From: Limnohabitans parvus II-B4
GTDB lineage: Bacteria; Pseudomonadota; Gammaproteobacteria; Burkholderiales; Burkholderiaceae_C
DNA length: 64,000 bases
Direction of reading: 5' to 3'
Assembly: GCF_003063455.1 (NCBI RefSeq)
Contig: NZ_NESN01000002.1
Coordinates: forward strand, 1 to 64,000
Shown here one piece after another: positions 52,485 to 61,540 of this stretch (position 1 is the stretch's first letter; every line of letters begins with the position of its first letter). The translations under genes were made by a program, and so were the position numbers. The notes under the pieces are model-generated. The model was not told the origin of the DNA. It did not search any database and was given only the letters and a program-made list of their open reading frames with translations.

Positions 52485-52562
52485 TTATGCGCTCGCCTCT
52501 CGTCCGCCGGGGACTGAGAACCAAAAATAAAAAAAGTAAAAGGTAGCGATGCGCGAAAACAT
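52485..52562 (-). CDS. Aromatic-rich leader peptide controlling aroG
   Basis: A 25-codon ORF, too short for standard gene calling, that ends 24 bp before the attenuator hairpin. Codons 8-15 read FYFFYFWF, five Phe, two Tyr and one Trp in a row, and codon 2 is also Phe. Shortage of any charged aromatic tRNA would stall a ribosome here. The stall would leave the CCCCGGCGG at codons 17-20 free to pair with the terminator 5' arm and let transcription continue. No clear Shine-Dalgarno sequence precedes the ATG; an extended -10-like TGCTACATT (52577-52569) suggests transcription may start almost at the ATG, making it leaderless. It was identified from the sequence only. Confidence 0.85.
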   Translation of the reverse strand: MFSRIATFYFFYFWFSVPGGREASA

Positions 52563-52640
52563 GGATTCAATGTAGCACAGTTGGATGACAGTTCCTGCCA
52601 GGCCGATCCGGGGACAAACCCGCAGGCCCTTGTTTCAAAT

Positions 52641-54110
52641 TCAGGCCGTGCCGCCGACCGTCAGGCCGTCAATGCGCAAGGTCGGCTGCCCCACGCCCAC
52701 CGGCACGCTCTGGCCTTCCTTGCCACAGGTGCCCACGCCCGAGTCGAGCTTCATGTCGTTGCCGATCATGCTGATCTTCTTGAGCGACTCGGGGCCGCTG
52801 CCGATCAGCGTCGCGCCCTTGACGGGGTACTGGATCTTGCCGTTTTCCACCCAATACGCCTGGCTGGCCGAGAACACAAACTTGCCGCTGGTGATGTCCA
52901 CCTGACCGCCCGCAAAGTTGGTGGCGTACAGGCCTTTTTTGATGCTGGCCACGATTTCCTCGGGACTCTTGTCGCCGCCTAACATGTAGGTGTTGGTCAT
53001 GCGCGGCATGGGCACATGGGCGTAGCTTTCGCGGCGGCCGTTGCCCGTGGGCTTGACGCCCATCAGGCGGGCGTTCATCGCGTCCTGGATGTAGCCACGC
53101 AAAATGCCGTCTTCGATCAGCACGTTCTTCTGGCTGGCGTGGCCTTCGTCGTCCACGTTGAGCGAACCGCGGCGGTCGGCGATGGTGCCGTCGTCCAGCA
53201 CGGTGACACCTTTGGCGGCCACGCGCTGGCCAATACGGCCGCTGAAGGCGCTGGAGCCCTTGCGATTGAAGTCGCCTTCCAACCCATGGCCAACAGCTTC
53301 GTGCAGCAACACGCCGGGCCAACCATTGCCCAGCACCACGGTCATCTCGCCTGCAGGCGCAGGGCGAGCTTCGAGGTTGATGAGCGCGGCCGACACGGCT
53401 TCCTGCACATAGCTCTCGACCATGGCGTCGTCAAAGTAAGCCAGGCCAAAGCGGCCACCACCGCCAGCGCTGCCCACTTCGCGGCGGCCGTTTTGCTCGG
53501 CGATCACCGTGACCGACAGGCGGATCAAAGGGCGCACATCGGCGGCCAGGGTGCCGTCGGCGCGGGCGACCATGACCACGTCGTACTCGGTGGCCAGACC
53601 GGCCATGACCTGCACCACACGCGGGTCCTTGGCGCGGGCCATTTTTTCGACGCGGCCCAGCAGATTGACCTTGGCCGTGCTGTCCAGCGTGGACATCGGG
53701 TCGAGCGAGGGGTAGAGCGAGCGGCTGGCCGACACCTTGCGCGCAGGCACCTTGATGCGCTTGTTTTGCGCGACCGAAGCAATGGAGCGCACCGTCATGG
53801 CCGCGTCCATCAAAGAGGCTTCGGAGATGTCGTCCGAGTAAGCAAAAGCTGTTTTTTCGCCCGACACCGCCCGCACACCCACGCCCTGGTCGATGCTGAA
53901 GCTGCCGGTTTTGACGATGCCCTCCTCCAGGCTCCAGCCTTCGGAGCGGGTGTACTGAAAGTACAGGTCGGCGTCATCGACCGCATGGGCCTTGATGGCG
54001 TTCAGGGCTTGCGTCAGGTGGGTTTCGTCGAGGCCAAAAGGCTCCAACAAGAGGGCGCGGGCCGTGGCTAAGCGTTCGATGGTGGGTTCGCGTGAAATCA
54101 TGAGAGCCAT
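52641..54110 (-). CDS. tldD: Metalloprotease TldD
   Basis: A 489-residue subunit of the TldD/TldE metalloprotease (modulator of DNA gyrase family), involved in maturation of peptides such as microcins and in general proteolysis. The zinc-binding motif is visible in VLLHEAVGHGLEGDFN. It starts MALMISREPTIERL. It precedes the aroG leader on the same strand; the 78 bp between its stop and the leader ATG holds the presumed aroG promoter. No tldE/pmbA partner lies in this window. Confidence 0.95.
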   Translation of the reverse strand: MALMISREPTIERLATARALLLEPFGLDETHLTQALNAIKAHAVDDADLYFQYTRSEGWSLEEGIVKTGSFSIDQGVGVRAVSGEKTAFAYSDDISEASLMDAAMTVRSIASVAQNKRIKVPARKVSASRSLYPSLDPMSTLDSTAKVNLLGRVEKMARAKDPRVVQVMAGLATEYDVVMVARADGTLAADVRPLIRLSVTVIAEQNGRREVGSAGGGGRFGLAYFDDAMVESYVQEAVSAALINLEARPAPAGEMTVVLGNGWPGVLLHEAVGHGLEGDFNRKGSSAFSGRIGQRVAAKGVTVLDDGTIADRRGSLNVDDEGHASQKNVLIEDGILRGYIQDAMNARLMGVKPTGNGRRESYAHVPMPRMTNTYMLGGDKSPEEIVASIKKGLYATNFAGGQVDITSGKFVFSASQAYWVENGKIQYPVKGATLIGSGPESLKKISMIGNDMKLDSGVGTCGKEGQSVPVGVGQPTLRIDGLTVGGTA

Positions 54111-54173
54111 TGTAGAGACTGATCAAGCCCCTTGCCTGTGTGTTCTTTAGCCTTGCCGCTCAAGCGGCAGGTG

Positions 54174-55328
54174 TCATGTTTGCACCAGTTGTTTGGCTTT
54201 GGCAATCGACATGAGAATGCCCAACGCCAGACCCAAGGTGACCATGGCCGTGCCGCCGTAGCTGATGAAAGGCAGCGGCACGCCCACCACGGGCAAGATG
54301 CCACTGACCATGCCCATGTTCACAAAAGCGTAGGTGAAGAAAATCATCGCCATGCTGCCCGCCAGCAAACGGCTGAACAGGGTGGGTGCTTGTGCAGCGA
54401 TGACCAAGGCGCGGTAGACCAGAAAGAAAAACCAAAAAATCAGGAACAAGCCCCCCACAAACCCGAACTCTTCGCCATAGGCGGCAAAAATGAAGTCGGT
54501 GGTGCGCTCGGGAATGAACTCCAGGTGGGTTTGCGTGCCTTGCATGAAACCTTTGCCCAAGAAACCACCCGAGCCAATGGCGATCATGCCCTGGATGATG
54601 TGAAAGCCTTTGCCCAAGGGGTCACGCGCCGGGTCGAGCAAAGTGCAAATGCGCTGCCGCTGGTATTCGTGCAGGACCCGCCAATCCACATCGTCGGCAC
54701 ACAAAGTGGGCTCCATGATGACCAGAACCACTACCCCGACAAGGCCCAACACCACAGGTGGCAATATCCAGCGCCATTTGAGGCCGGCAAAAAAGATCAC
54801 CGCCAGGCCCGCAGCCAGCACGAGCAAGGAGGTCCCCAAATCAGGCTGCTTCATGATCAAGCCGACCGGGACTCCCAAAATGAGCAGTGCCACGGCAAAA
54901 TCAAATGGCCTCAGTTGGCCTTCGCGCTTTTGGAACCAGGCCGCCAGCATCAGGGGCAAGGCGATCTTCAGGATTTCACTGGGCTGGATCACCACGCCCA
55001 AATTGACCCAGCGTCGGGCCCCTTTTTTGGTGATGCCAAAAATCGCCACGGCAATCAGCAGCACCACACCCAGCGTGTAAACCGGCACAGCCCAGGCCAT
55101 GAGTTTTTGAGGCGGCACCTGGGCCACTACAAACATGATGGCGCCGGCCAGCACCATGTTGCGACCGTGGTCCACAAACCGGGTGCCATGGTCATGGCCA
55201 GCAGAAAACATGATCAACAAACCCGCGCAGGCGAGCATGAACACGGCAAATGCCAAGGGCCCGTCAAAACCCTTGAGCAGATACCTCACGCGCTGAAACA
55301 ACGTCGGTTTTTGAATGACTGAACCCAT
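54174..55328 (-). CDS. rodA: Rod shape-determining protein RodA (SEDS glycosyltransferase)
   Basis: A 384-residue SEDS-family polymerase with about ten membrane helices that makes peptidoglycan of the cylindrical wall with PBP2. Family signatures include KKGARRWVNLGVVIQPSEI, KQPDLGTSLLVL, PERTTDFIFAAYGEEFGFVG and LPFISYGGTAMVT. The frame is open up to 55661, but the upstream part is Arg/Gly/His-rich non-coding translation. I use the ATG at 55328 (MGSVIQKP), which is the normal family start. It is followed by tldD (63 bp). Confidence 0.95.
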   Translation of the reverse strand: MGSVIQKPTLFQRVRYLLKGFDGPLAFAVFMLACAGLLIMFSAGHDHGTRFVDHGRNMVLAGAIMFVVAQVPPQKLMAWAVPVYTLGVVLLIAVAIFGITKKGARRWVNLGVVIQPSEILKIALPLMLAAWFQKREGQLRPFDFAVALLILGVPVGLIMKQPDLGTSLLVLAAGLAVIFFAGLKWRWILPPVVLGLVGVVVLVIMEPTLCADDVDWRVLHEYQRQRICTLLDPARDPLGKGFHIIQGMIAIGSGGFLGKGFMQGTQTHLEFIPERTTDFIFAAYGEEFGFVGGLFLIFWFFFLVYRALVIAAQAPTLFSRLLAGSMAMIFFTYAFVNMGMVSGILPVVGVPLPFISYGGTAMVTLGLALGILMSIAKAKQLVQT

Positions 55329-55378
55329 GGCGCAGATTATCTCAGGCTGAATTTTGGAAATGTGCCGCAGCGATGCCG

Positions 55379-55960
55379 TCAATGGCTTCGTCCACTGCGG
55401 AACATGCCATGGGTTTTGCGGTTGAGCGCGCCTTGGGCGGCCAGCTTGTTCATGGAGGGACTGGCATGGGCATGGGTGATGGCCATGCCCAAAGCATCGG
55501 CGGCATCCTGACGCGGCACCACCGGCAGTTGCAGCAAGCGTTTGACCATTTCCTGAACCTGCGACTTCGCAGCGCGCCCATGCCCTGTCACAGATTGCTT
55601 CATTTGCAAAGCGGTGTACTCGGCCACCGGCAAATCGCACGACACCAGCGCGGTCACGCAACAGCCCCTGGCCTGCCCCAAGAGCAGGGTGGCTTGCGGG
55701 TTGATGTTGACAAACACGATTTCGACCGAGGCCACATCAGGCTGGTAACGGGCATTGATTTCGCGAATGCCGTCGTAAATCACCTTCAATCGGGCGGGCA
55801 AATTGCCCATTTCTTCGCGGGTGGTCTCGATCACGCCGCTCGCCACGTATTGCAATCGCGAACCGGTCATGTCCAGAACCCCAAAGCCCGTGGTCTGCAA
55901 GCCCGGGTCAATGCCCAAAATGCGCAGGGTTTGCGGGGCAGGCGTGGTCAATGAGCTCAT
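55379..55960 (-). CDS. ruvC: Holliday junction endonuclease RuvC
   Basis: A 193-residue resolvase that cuts Holliday junctions with RuvAB. Active-site acids are visible in RILGIDPGL (Asp), ASVEIVFVN (Glu) and [12 protein letters not shown] (two Asp). The C terminus has a short basic tail ([13 protein letters not shown]). It overlaps mtgA by 4 bp (ATGA). No ruvA or ruvB lies next to it in the window. Confidence 0.96.
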   Translation of the reverse strand: MSSLTTPAPQTLRILGIDPGLQTTGFGVLDMTGSRLQYVASGVIETTREEMGNLPARLKVIYDGIREINARYQPDVASVEIVFVNINPQATLLLGQARGCCVTALVSCDLPVAEYTALQMKQSVTGHGRAAKSQVQEMVKRLLQLPVVPRQDAADALGMAITHAHASPSMNKLAAQGALNRKTHGMFRSGRSH

Positions 55961-56694
55961 GGCAGCACCACGTCGCCCATGCGGGCCATGATGGTTTCGG
56001 CGCGGCTCGCCAGATAGGCCGATTGCGCACGTTGCTCAAAATAGCGGGGGCGGGGCAACATGACGGCCAGGCGAGCGGCCTCCCAATCGTTCAGTCGGGC
56101 GGCACTTTTCCTGAAGTAATGCTGGGCAGCCGCCTCGGCACCAAAAACGCCTTCGCCCCACTCCACACTGTTGAGGTAAATCTCCAGAATGCGCTGCTTG
56201 GACAAGAAGGCCTCCAGCGTCAAAGTGATCAGCATCTCCTGCCCCTTGCGCAACAAGGTGCGTTCACCGGACAAAAAGAGGTTTTTGGCCAGTTGCTGCG
56301 TGATGGTCGACCCGCCCACAATTTTGACGTTGGGCATCTTGGCATCGGGCCGCCGCTGGGCGCGTTGCTCGGCCACGGCTTTGGCCTTGGCATTTTTTTC
56401 CCAAGCTTTCTCCAGAGACGCCCACCAAACACCGTTGTGCTGGGTGAACGCACCGTCTTCAGAGGCGATGACCGCCCGCAGCAGGCTGGGGGAGATGTTT
56501 TGACGCGCCACCCACTCTTGCCGCCAAGGCAGTCGCCCTTGTCGGGTCACGATCTGCCAGATCTGCGAACGCTCAAAACTGGTGGATTGGGGCGCGACCA
56601 CGGCCATGCTGGCCATGCGCAAAGCAAAAAACAACTGCAAACCCAACAAGGCCAGCACCACCAACAAACACCAACGACCGAAAGCGCGCATCAA
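55957..56694 (-). CDS. mtgA: Monofunctional peptidoglycan transglycosylase MtgA
   Basis: A 245-residue membrane-anchored glycosyltransferase (GT51) that polymerises lipid II. The N-terminal membrane helix (about 8-26, [20 protein letters not shown]) is followed by motifs [17 protein letters not shown] (catalytic Glu), [27 protein letters not shown] and [10 protein letters not shown]. It is coupled to ruvC by a 4-bp overlap. Confidence 0.96.
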   Translation of the reverse strand: MMRAFGRWCLLVVLALLGLQLFFALRMASMAVVAPQSTSFERSQIWQIVTRQGRLPWRQEWVARQNISPSLLRAVIASEDGAFTQHNGVWWASLEKAWEKNAKAKAVAEQRAQRRPDAKMPNVKIVGGSTITQQLAKNLFLSGERTLLRKGQEMLITLTLEAFLSKQRILEIYLNSVEWGEGVFGAEAAAQHYFRKSAARLNDWEAARLAVMLPRPRYFEQRAQSAYLASRAETIMARMGDVVLP

Positions 56695-56724
56695 TATCCT
56701 TTGTCTGAATGATCTGAAGGGAGG

Positions 56725-57648
56725 TCAGGGCCGCTGGGGCTCTGCGGCCAACATGCGCGTTTCCAGCGTGCCGTCTTTGGAAAACTGAAAGCGCGTGACC
56801 ACCACCATCTGATCGGCTTGCCGCCGCATGTTAGCGCTGAACGCATCAAAAGGCGCGGCACTGCGCACAATCGCCACGGCCCGCTGGTCCAGCAAAGGCT
56901 GACCTGAAGGCTTGGCCACCTCGGTCTGAACAAGGCGTCCACGGCCATCGACCGTGATCACCATGGTGAGTTGGCCATAGAGTTTTTTTCCGCCCACTTG
57001 AGGGAAATTGAGCGTGCCTCGCATCTCGATGGTGCGCCTCAATTTGTCGTAATACAAAGCATAGACAGCTTCTCGCGTGGCCGGACTGATGTACCGTTTT
57101 CGGGGAGCACCCTGGCTTTTTTGCACCCTCTGCTCAATCTGGGCCAATTGCCGTGTCAGCTGCTGCTGGCGCTCTTGTCGGGCCAGTCGATCGGGGGCCT
57201 GGGCTTTTTCACCGGCGTTGTCCTGGCTCAAGGCCGACAACTCCTGCTGGAGCTGGGTCAGCAAGCGCGTTTGCTGCAGCTTGAGTGCTTCTATCTGCCG
57301 CTGCATGGCGCTGATGTCCGTGCCGGACTCGTTGTGCACCGCTGGCGGCAAGGGCGAACTGGCGCGTTGCGCTTGCAAGGGGTCACCGCCCCCCGCCAGC
57401 CGGACCTGGGCCAAGGCCTCAGCCCGATCCGGCGCTGAGTCACTGCGGGCGTTCACCAGGATCACCTCCAGCGATGCATCCTCAAAAACACGGTTGAAGC
57501 TTTCAGGATCGGCAAAACGCCAGCCGATCAAGGCGGCATGAAGGGCCACAGAAAACCCCAAGGCCCACACCAAGGTGCGACGCCTGAACGACTGGCTCAG
57601 GTGGGCAAAAAAGCCCGCCAAAGAAGGCTGATTGCCTTCAAGAGCCAT
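56725..57648 (-). CDS. TonB-like energy transducer, unlinked to ExbBD
   Basis: About 307 residues. One membrane helix (about 27-43, LVWALGFSVALHAALIGW) is followed by a long Gln/Arg/Ala-rich coiled-coil region and a C-terminal TonB-type domain (GTLNFPQVGGKKLYGQLTMV; VVTRFQFSKDG). It lies between an RNB-family nuclease and mtgA. The start is ATG 57648 or 57666; both overlap the nuclease stop by 11 or 29 bp. Compared with the tonB next to exbBD, the linker is a coiled coil rather than Pro-rich, so it may serve a different role from iron uptake. Confidence 0.85.
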   Translation of the reverse strand: MALEGNQPSLAGFFAHLSQSFRRRTLVWALGFSVALHAALIGWRFADPESFNRVFEDASLEVILVNARSDSAPDRAEALAQVRLAGGGDPLQAQRASSPLPPAVHNESGTDISAMQRQIEALKLQQTRLLTQLQQELSALSQDNAGEKAQAPDRLARQERQQQLTRQLAQIEQRVQKSQGAPRKRYISPATREAVYALYYDKLRRTIEMRGTLNFPQVGGKKLYGQLTMVITVDGRGRLVQTEVAKPSGQPLLDQRAVAIVRSAAPFDAFSANMRRQADQMVVVTRFQFSKDGTLETRMLAAEPQRP

Positions 57649-59692
57649 CGCTTTGCGTGCTGTCATTCAGGTCGACGGCAATCGTGAGCGGACCTGCAAC
57701 AAGCGCTTCGTCCTCTTCTGTTTCATCGGCTTCCTGGTCGGCTGTCGCCGCCGGGGCATCCAGATGCGCTGTCACGGTGCCATGCACGTCCAGCGCCATC
57801 AAATCGACCTCGCCCAGTTTGACACGCACACGTGCCCCACGCATCAGGCCCTGCGCACCCATGACGCTGAACATCAAAGGCAAGGTATCCGCCCGCACCA
57901 ACCAAACGCCACCGCCCATTTCCTTGACCAGGCTGGCCTCCAACTCCTCAATGCCTTGCTGCTGCACATGGCGCAGCGTCCAATAGCGTTCCATGCTGGA
58001 CTGCACGCTGTTGTAGGCGCTGTAGGCGGTGTCAAAGCCACTGATGATGGAGAACAACTCGGCGTCTTTAGGTTTGAAGGGGGCCGCCAGAGCGGCGGTT
58101 GCGCCGTGGCGGGCACAGGCGATGATTTGCCACTGGTTGACCAGATCGGTGTAGCGGCGCAGGGGCGAGGTGCTCCAGGCATAACTGGGCACGCCAATGC
58201 CCGCATGCGGCAGGGCCTTGGTGCCCATGCGCACCTTCACGCCGGGGGCCATGCTGGCCTGACTGCGGTAAATGCCGGGCACGCCGAAACTGGCCATCCA
58301 CTGGCCCCAAGTGCTGTTGGCCAAAATCATGGCCTCGGCCACCATCAAGTCGAGCGGCGCACCGCGCTTGCGCGTGCCGATCAAGACCGTCTCTTCGCCG
58401 GTGGGTGGCGTGTCGTTGCTGGCGCGATCGAGTTTGAAGCTGTAGTCCGGGCGATTGAAGTTTTCAGGCTTGCCGCGCACCACCTCGCGCCGCGCTTTGA
58501 GGGTTTGCGCCAGCCGCCAGAAAAACCCCAGCGTGGCACGGCTGACCGGCACATCGGCATGGTCGCTCGGGTCTTCACCTTCGAGCCATTCGCGGGTGAT
58601 GCTGTCGTCCAGTTGGTCGTGCCGCAGGTTGGCCAGGATCGGCACCCGCTCCAGGCGGGTTTCGGTTTTTTGCACCTCCAACGTGTCTTCGCTGAAGGTC
58701 ACATACAAGGACACTGCGGGGCAGTCGCGCCCTTCGATCAAGGTGTAGGCCTGCACCACGCTGTCGGGCAGCATGGTGATTTTGTAGCCAGGCATGTAGA
58801 CAGTGGACAGCCGGGCTCGGCCCAGCTGGTCGATGGCGCTGCCCGGCGTCAGGGCCAGGCCGGGGGCGGCGATGTGGATGCCCACCGTGACCGTGCCACT
58901 GCCCAGGCCTTGCAACGACAAGGCATCGTCGATTTCGGTGGTGTGCGAATCGTCAATCGAGAAAGCCTGCACCGGGGCCAAAGGCAACTCGTCGGTGATG
59001 GCCGGGGCTTGCAAAGCCGGAAAACCCGTGCCTTTGGGGAACAGGTCAAACAAAAAGCGTTGCCAGTGGAAGTCCCAGGCCGAGGCAATGGCCCCGGCGT
59101 TTTGCAGCAGGTCCAAAGGCGCGGTGTGGCTGGCCTTGCTGGCCTCGACCACCGCTTTGTACTCGGAGGTGTTTTTGTCTGGACGGAACAGGATTTTGTA
59201 GAGTTGCTCGCGGATCGGTGCAGGGCAAACGCCTGCAACCAATTCGGCCGACCAAGCTTCGATCTGCGCCTGAACCTGCTTCTTTTTTTCAATGGCGAGT
59301 AAGGCCTGTTGCACGATCTCGGCTGGGGCTTTTCGGTAGCGGCCTTTGCCACCACGGCGAAAATAGTGCGGTGCTTCGTGCAAGCGAAACAAAGCCGCCA
59401 CTTGTTGCACGGTGCTGGCCCCCTCGCTGAAATAGTCTTTGGCCAGGTCGGCAAAGCCGAATTCTTCGTCAGATGCGAATTCGTAGGCCAGCTCCAGCTC
59501 AATGGTTGGGCTCAGGGCTGCCGCTTCGCTCAGCAAGCTGGCGGGGCTTGGCTTTTCAAACTTGAGCAGCATTTGCGCTGCCTTGACTTTGACCCGTTTG
59601 CCCGAATCCAGCTCCACTTGGGCGGAGGCTTCGGCTTCGGACAAAATCCGTCCGGCCATGAATTTGCCGGCTTCTTCAAATAATGCGTACAT
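57638..59692 (-). CDS. RNB-domain exoribonuclease (RNase II/R family)
   Basis: A 684-residue 3'-5' exoribonuclease. The central RNB domain contains the catalytic Asp cluster SIDDSHTTEIDDALS, and YMPGYKITMLP and STSPLRRYTDLVNQWQI follow in the family order. It is a shorter relative of RNase R that lacks the usual N-terminal cold-shock repeats and long basic C-terminal tail. The S1-type C-terminal domain is weak. Start is ATG 59692 (MYALFEEAGK). Confidence 0.9.
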   Translation of the reverse strand: MYALFEEAGKFMAGRILSEAEASAQVELDSGKRVKVKAAQMLLKFEKPSPASLLSEAAALSPTIELELAYEFASDEEFGFADLAKDYFSEGASTVQQVAALFRLHEAPHYFRRGGKGRYRKAPAEIVQQALLAIEKKKQVQAQIEAWSAELVAGVCPAPIREQLYKILFRPDKNTSEYKAVVEASKASHTAPLDLLQNAGAIASAWDFHWQRFLFDLFPKGTGFPALQAPAITDELPLAPVQAFSIDDSHTTEIDDALSLQGLGSGTVTVGIHIAAPGLALTPGSAIDQLGRARLSTVYMPGYKITMLPDSVVQAYTLIEGRDCPAVSLYVTFSEDTLEVQKTETRLERVPILANLRHDQLDDSITREWLEGEDPSDHADVPVSRATLGFFWRLAQTLKARREVVRGKPENFNRPDYSFKLDRASNDTPPTGEETVLIGTRKRGAPLDLMVAEAMILANSTWGQWMASFGVPGIYRSQASMAPGVKVRMGTKALPHAGIGVPSYAWSTSPLRRYTDLVNQWQIIACARHGATAALAAPFKPKDAELFSIISGFDTAYSAYNSVQSSMERYWTLRHVQQQGIEELEASLVKEMGGGVWLVRADTLPLMFSVMGAQGLMRGARVRVKLGEVDLMALDVHGTVTAHLDAPAATADQEADETEEDEALVAGPLTIAVDLNDSTQSDGS

Positions 59693-59736
59693 GGCCTGAT
59701 TTTCCCATGCGGTACCGCCTTGGCAGGCCTCGGGGT

Positions 59737-60324
59737 TCAGACCAAGCGAAGAAATTCCAGGATTTCGGGCAAATCATTGTCGAAATCACTCAGCGCGTGG
59801 TCGCTGCCCTCTAGCAGGCGCACCCGCCCCGCCTGATGCTGGGCCAGCATTTCGCGCCAGTCCAGCACCTCATCGCCCTTGGCGATCACTGCCAGGGTTC
59901 GGGCTTGGGCGCTTGGCGGCTGGGCTTCCAGTTCGGCCAGCTCTTGCACATGCACCGCCTCAAAAAAAACTTTTTGTGAGGGGTCATGCCATGCCGGGTG
60001 TTCGCCGATGTAGGCCACCAAATCACGGGCGGGGTGCACGGCCGGATTGAGCAAAACTGCCGGGCAATCAAGCTGCTGGGCCAGCCAGGCCGCGTAAAAG
60101 CCCCCCAAAGAAGACCCCATGATGGCCATCCGATCCCTGGGCCAGGCCGACACGCCTTGCAGCGCCATCTCCACAGCCTGTTTGGGAGACGCTGGCAGCT
60201 GAGGGCACCACCAAGTCACCCCGGGGTGCTGGCTTTGAACGGTATCGGCCATTTTTCGGGCCTTGACCGAGCTGGGCGAAGACCGAAAACCGTGCAGATA
60301 AAGCAAGTGGGTGGTGCGGTCCAT
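59737..60324 (-). CDS. YqiA/YcfP-family alpha/beta-fold esterase
   Basis: A 195-residue hydrolase. It begins near the oxyanion loop LLYLHGFRSSPSSVKARKM and has the nucleophile elbow MGSSLGGFYA with the catalytic Ser. A late Asp (AKGDEVLD) and His (EGSDHALSDF) complete the triad. Similar proteins have esterase activity on short acyl chains; the natural substrate is unknown. The ATG at 60324 shares its A with the lpxC stop, showing translational coupling. Confidence 0.88.
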   Translation of the reverse strand: MDRTTHLLYLHGFRSSPSSVKARKMADTVQSQHPGVTWWCPQLPASPKQAVEMALQGVSAWPRDRMAIMGSSLGGFYAAWLAQQLDCPAVLLNPAVHPARDLVAYIGEHPAWHDPSQKVFFEAVHVQELAELEAQPPSAQARTLAVIAKGDEVLDWREMLAQHQAGRVRLLEGSDHALSDFDNDLPEILEFLRLV

Positions 60325-61247
60325 CACCAAGCAGGCTGCAGGGCGGCAAACCCACGTGGCGCTTCGGCGGCTTTGTCAAAAGTCACCACCTCATAAGCAT
60401 CGGGGCGTGACAACAATTCACGCAGCAAGCGGTTGTTCATGGCGTGGCCTGAACGAAACGCGCTGTAAGCGGCCAACAGCGGTTTGCCCAAAATGTACAA
60501 ATCGCCCATGGCATCCAAAATTTTGTGTTTGACGAACTCGTCGTCATAGCGCAAGCCATCCGAGTTGAGCACACGGTAGTCGTCCATCACGATCGCGTTG
60601 TCTAAGCCGCCGCCCAAAGCCAGCCCATTGGCACGCAACATCTCCACGTCTTTGGTAAAGCCAAAGGTGCGGGCACGGGCGATGTCTCGGGCGTACACGC
60701 CCTCCGACATGTCAAAGACCACTTGCTGCCCGGTCGAATCGACCGCCGGGTGACGAAAATCGATCTCAAAGCTCAGCTTGTAACCGTGGTAAGGCGTCAA
60801 ACGCGCCCATTTGATGTTCTCGCCCTCGCCTTCGGACACTTCCACAGGCTTGAGCACGCGCACAAAGCGCTTGGGCACCTGCTGCTCGACCACGCCCGCA
60901 CTTTGCAGCAAGAACACGAAAGATGAAGCCGAACCGTCAAGGATGGGCACCTCTTCGGCCGTGATGTCGACATACAGGTTGTCAATGCCCAAACCGGCAC
61001 AAGCCGACATCAGGTGCTCGACGGTCAGGACTTTGGCCTGCCCTGCCGAAATCGTGGAAGCCAGCCGGGTATCGGTCACCGCTTCGGCATTGACCGGAAT
61101 GTCCACCGGCTCTGGCAGGTCAATTCGGCGAAACACAATGCCCGTGTCCGGCGCGGCGGGGCGCAGGGTCAGCTCGACACGCTGACCGCTGTGCAAACCC
61201 ACGCCGACGGCTTTGGTCAAGGTTTTGAGGGTGCGTTGAGCGAGCAT
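60324..61247 (-). CDS. lpxC: UDP-3-O-acyl-N-acetylglucosamine deacetylase LpxC
   Basis: A 307-residue zinc enzyme for the first committed step of lipid A synthesis. Motifs: [37 protein letters not shown] (first zinc His), [12 protein letters not shown], and [20 protein letters not shown] with the further zinc ligands, then [18 protein letters not shown]. It lies after ftsZ but behind a terminator, so it should have its own promoter (61248-61331), which I could not identify surely. Confidence 0.97.
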   Translation of the reverse strand: MLAQRTLKTLTKAVGVGLHSGQRVELTLRPAAPDTGIVFRRIDLPEPVDIPVNAEAVTDTRLASTISAGQAKVLTVEHLMSACAGLGIDNLYVDITAEEVPILDGSASSFVFLLQSAGVVEQQVPKRFVRVLKPVEVSEGEGENIKWARLTPYHGYKLSFEIDFRHPAVDSTGQQVVFDMSEGVYARDIARARTFGFTKDVEMLRANGLALGGGLDNAIVMDDYRVLNSDGLRYDDEFVKHKILDAMGDLYILGKPLLAAYSAFRSGHAMNNRLLRELLSRPDAYEVVTFDKAAEAPRGFAALQPAW

Positions 61248-61331
61248 GGCATTATTTTAATTGGCACGGGATCCTGTGGCGCTGACAAGGCATTGAACTT
61301 GGCCCTTAGGCCGACTTCGGCAACACTCCAG

Positions 61332-61415
61332 TCCCGGCGTGTTCCCCGGGGCTGGCGGGCGAAATTGAGGCGCGAAGCGACGACGAGCCCGACGGCCCCG
61401 GGGAACATACCGGGA
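61332..61415. repeat. 84-bp palindromic element between lpxC and ftsZ
   Basis: Arms of 21 bp (61332-61352 beginning TCCCGGCGTGTTCCCCGGGG, and 61395-61415) match as an inverted repeat with two mismatches and flank a 42-bp GC-rich centre that contains its own short pairing (GCGGGC with GCCCG). It has no T tract. The form suggests a mobile or repetitive palindromic element rather than a terminator. Confidence 0.65.
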
Positions 61416-61471
61416 CGGCCCATACCCACAGCCGTTCTCAAAGTTCTAGCCCCACTCGTTTGATATCACGC

Positions 61472-61508
61472 AAAAAGGGGTCAGACAGGCTCCCGCCCGT
61501 CTGACCCC
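61472..61508 (-). terminator. ftsZ terminator
   Basis: On the minus strand GGGGTCAGAC (61508-61499) pairs with GTCTGACCCC (61486-61477) around a 12-nt loop and is followed by TTTTT. It lies 33 bp after the ftsZ stop and belongs to the same sequence family as the hairpin at 31092-31123. Confidence 0.88.
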
Positions 61509-61540
61509 AAAGCACCAAAAATAACCGTCAGATCCGCAGA

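Noticed and set aside
55329..55661. N-terminal extension of rodA
   Set aside because: It overlaps ruvC in another frame and its translation is Gly/Arg/His-rich without hydrophobic segments.
57632..59302. 556-residue plus-strand frame opposite the RNB nuclease
   Set aside because: The RNB catalytic motifs are on the minus strand; the plus-strand frame is antisense.
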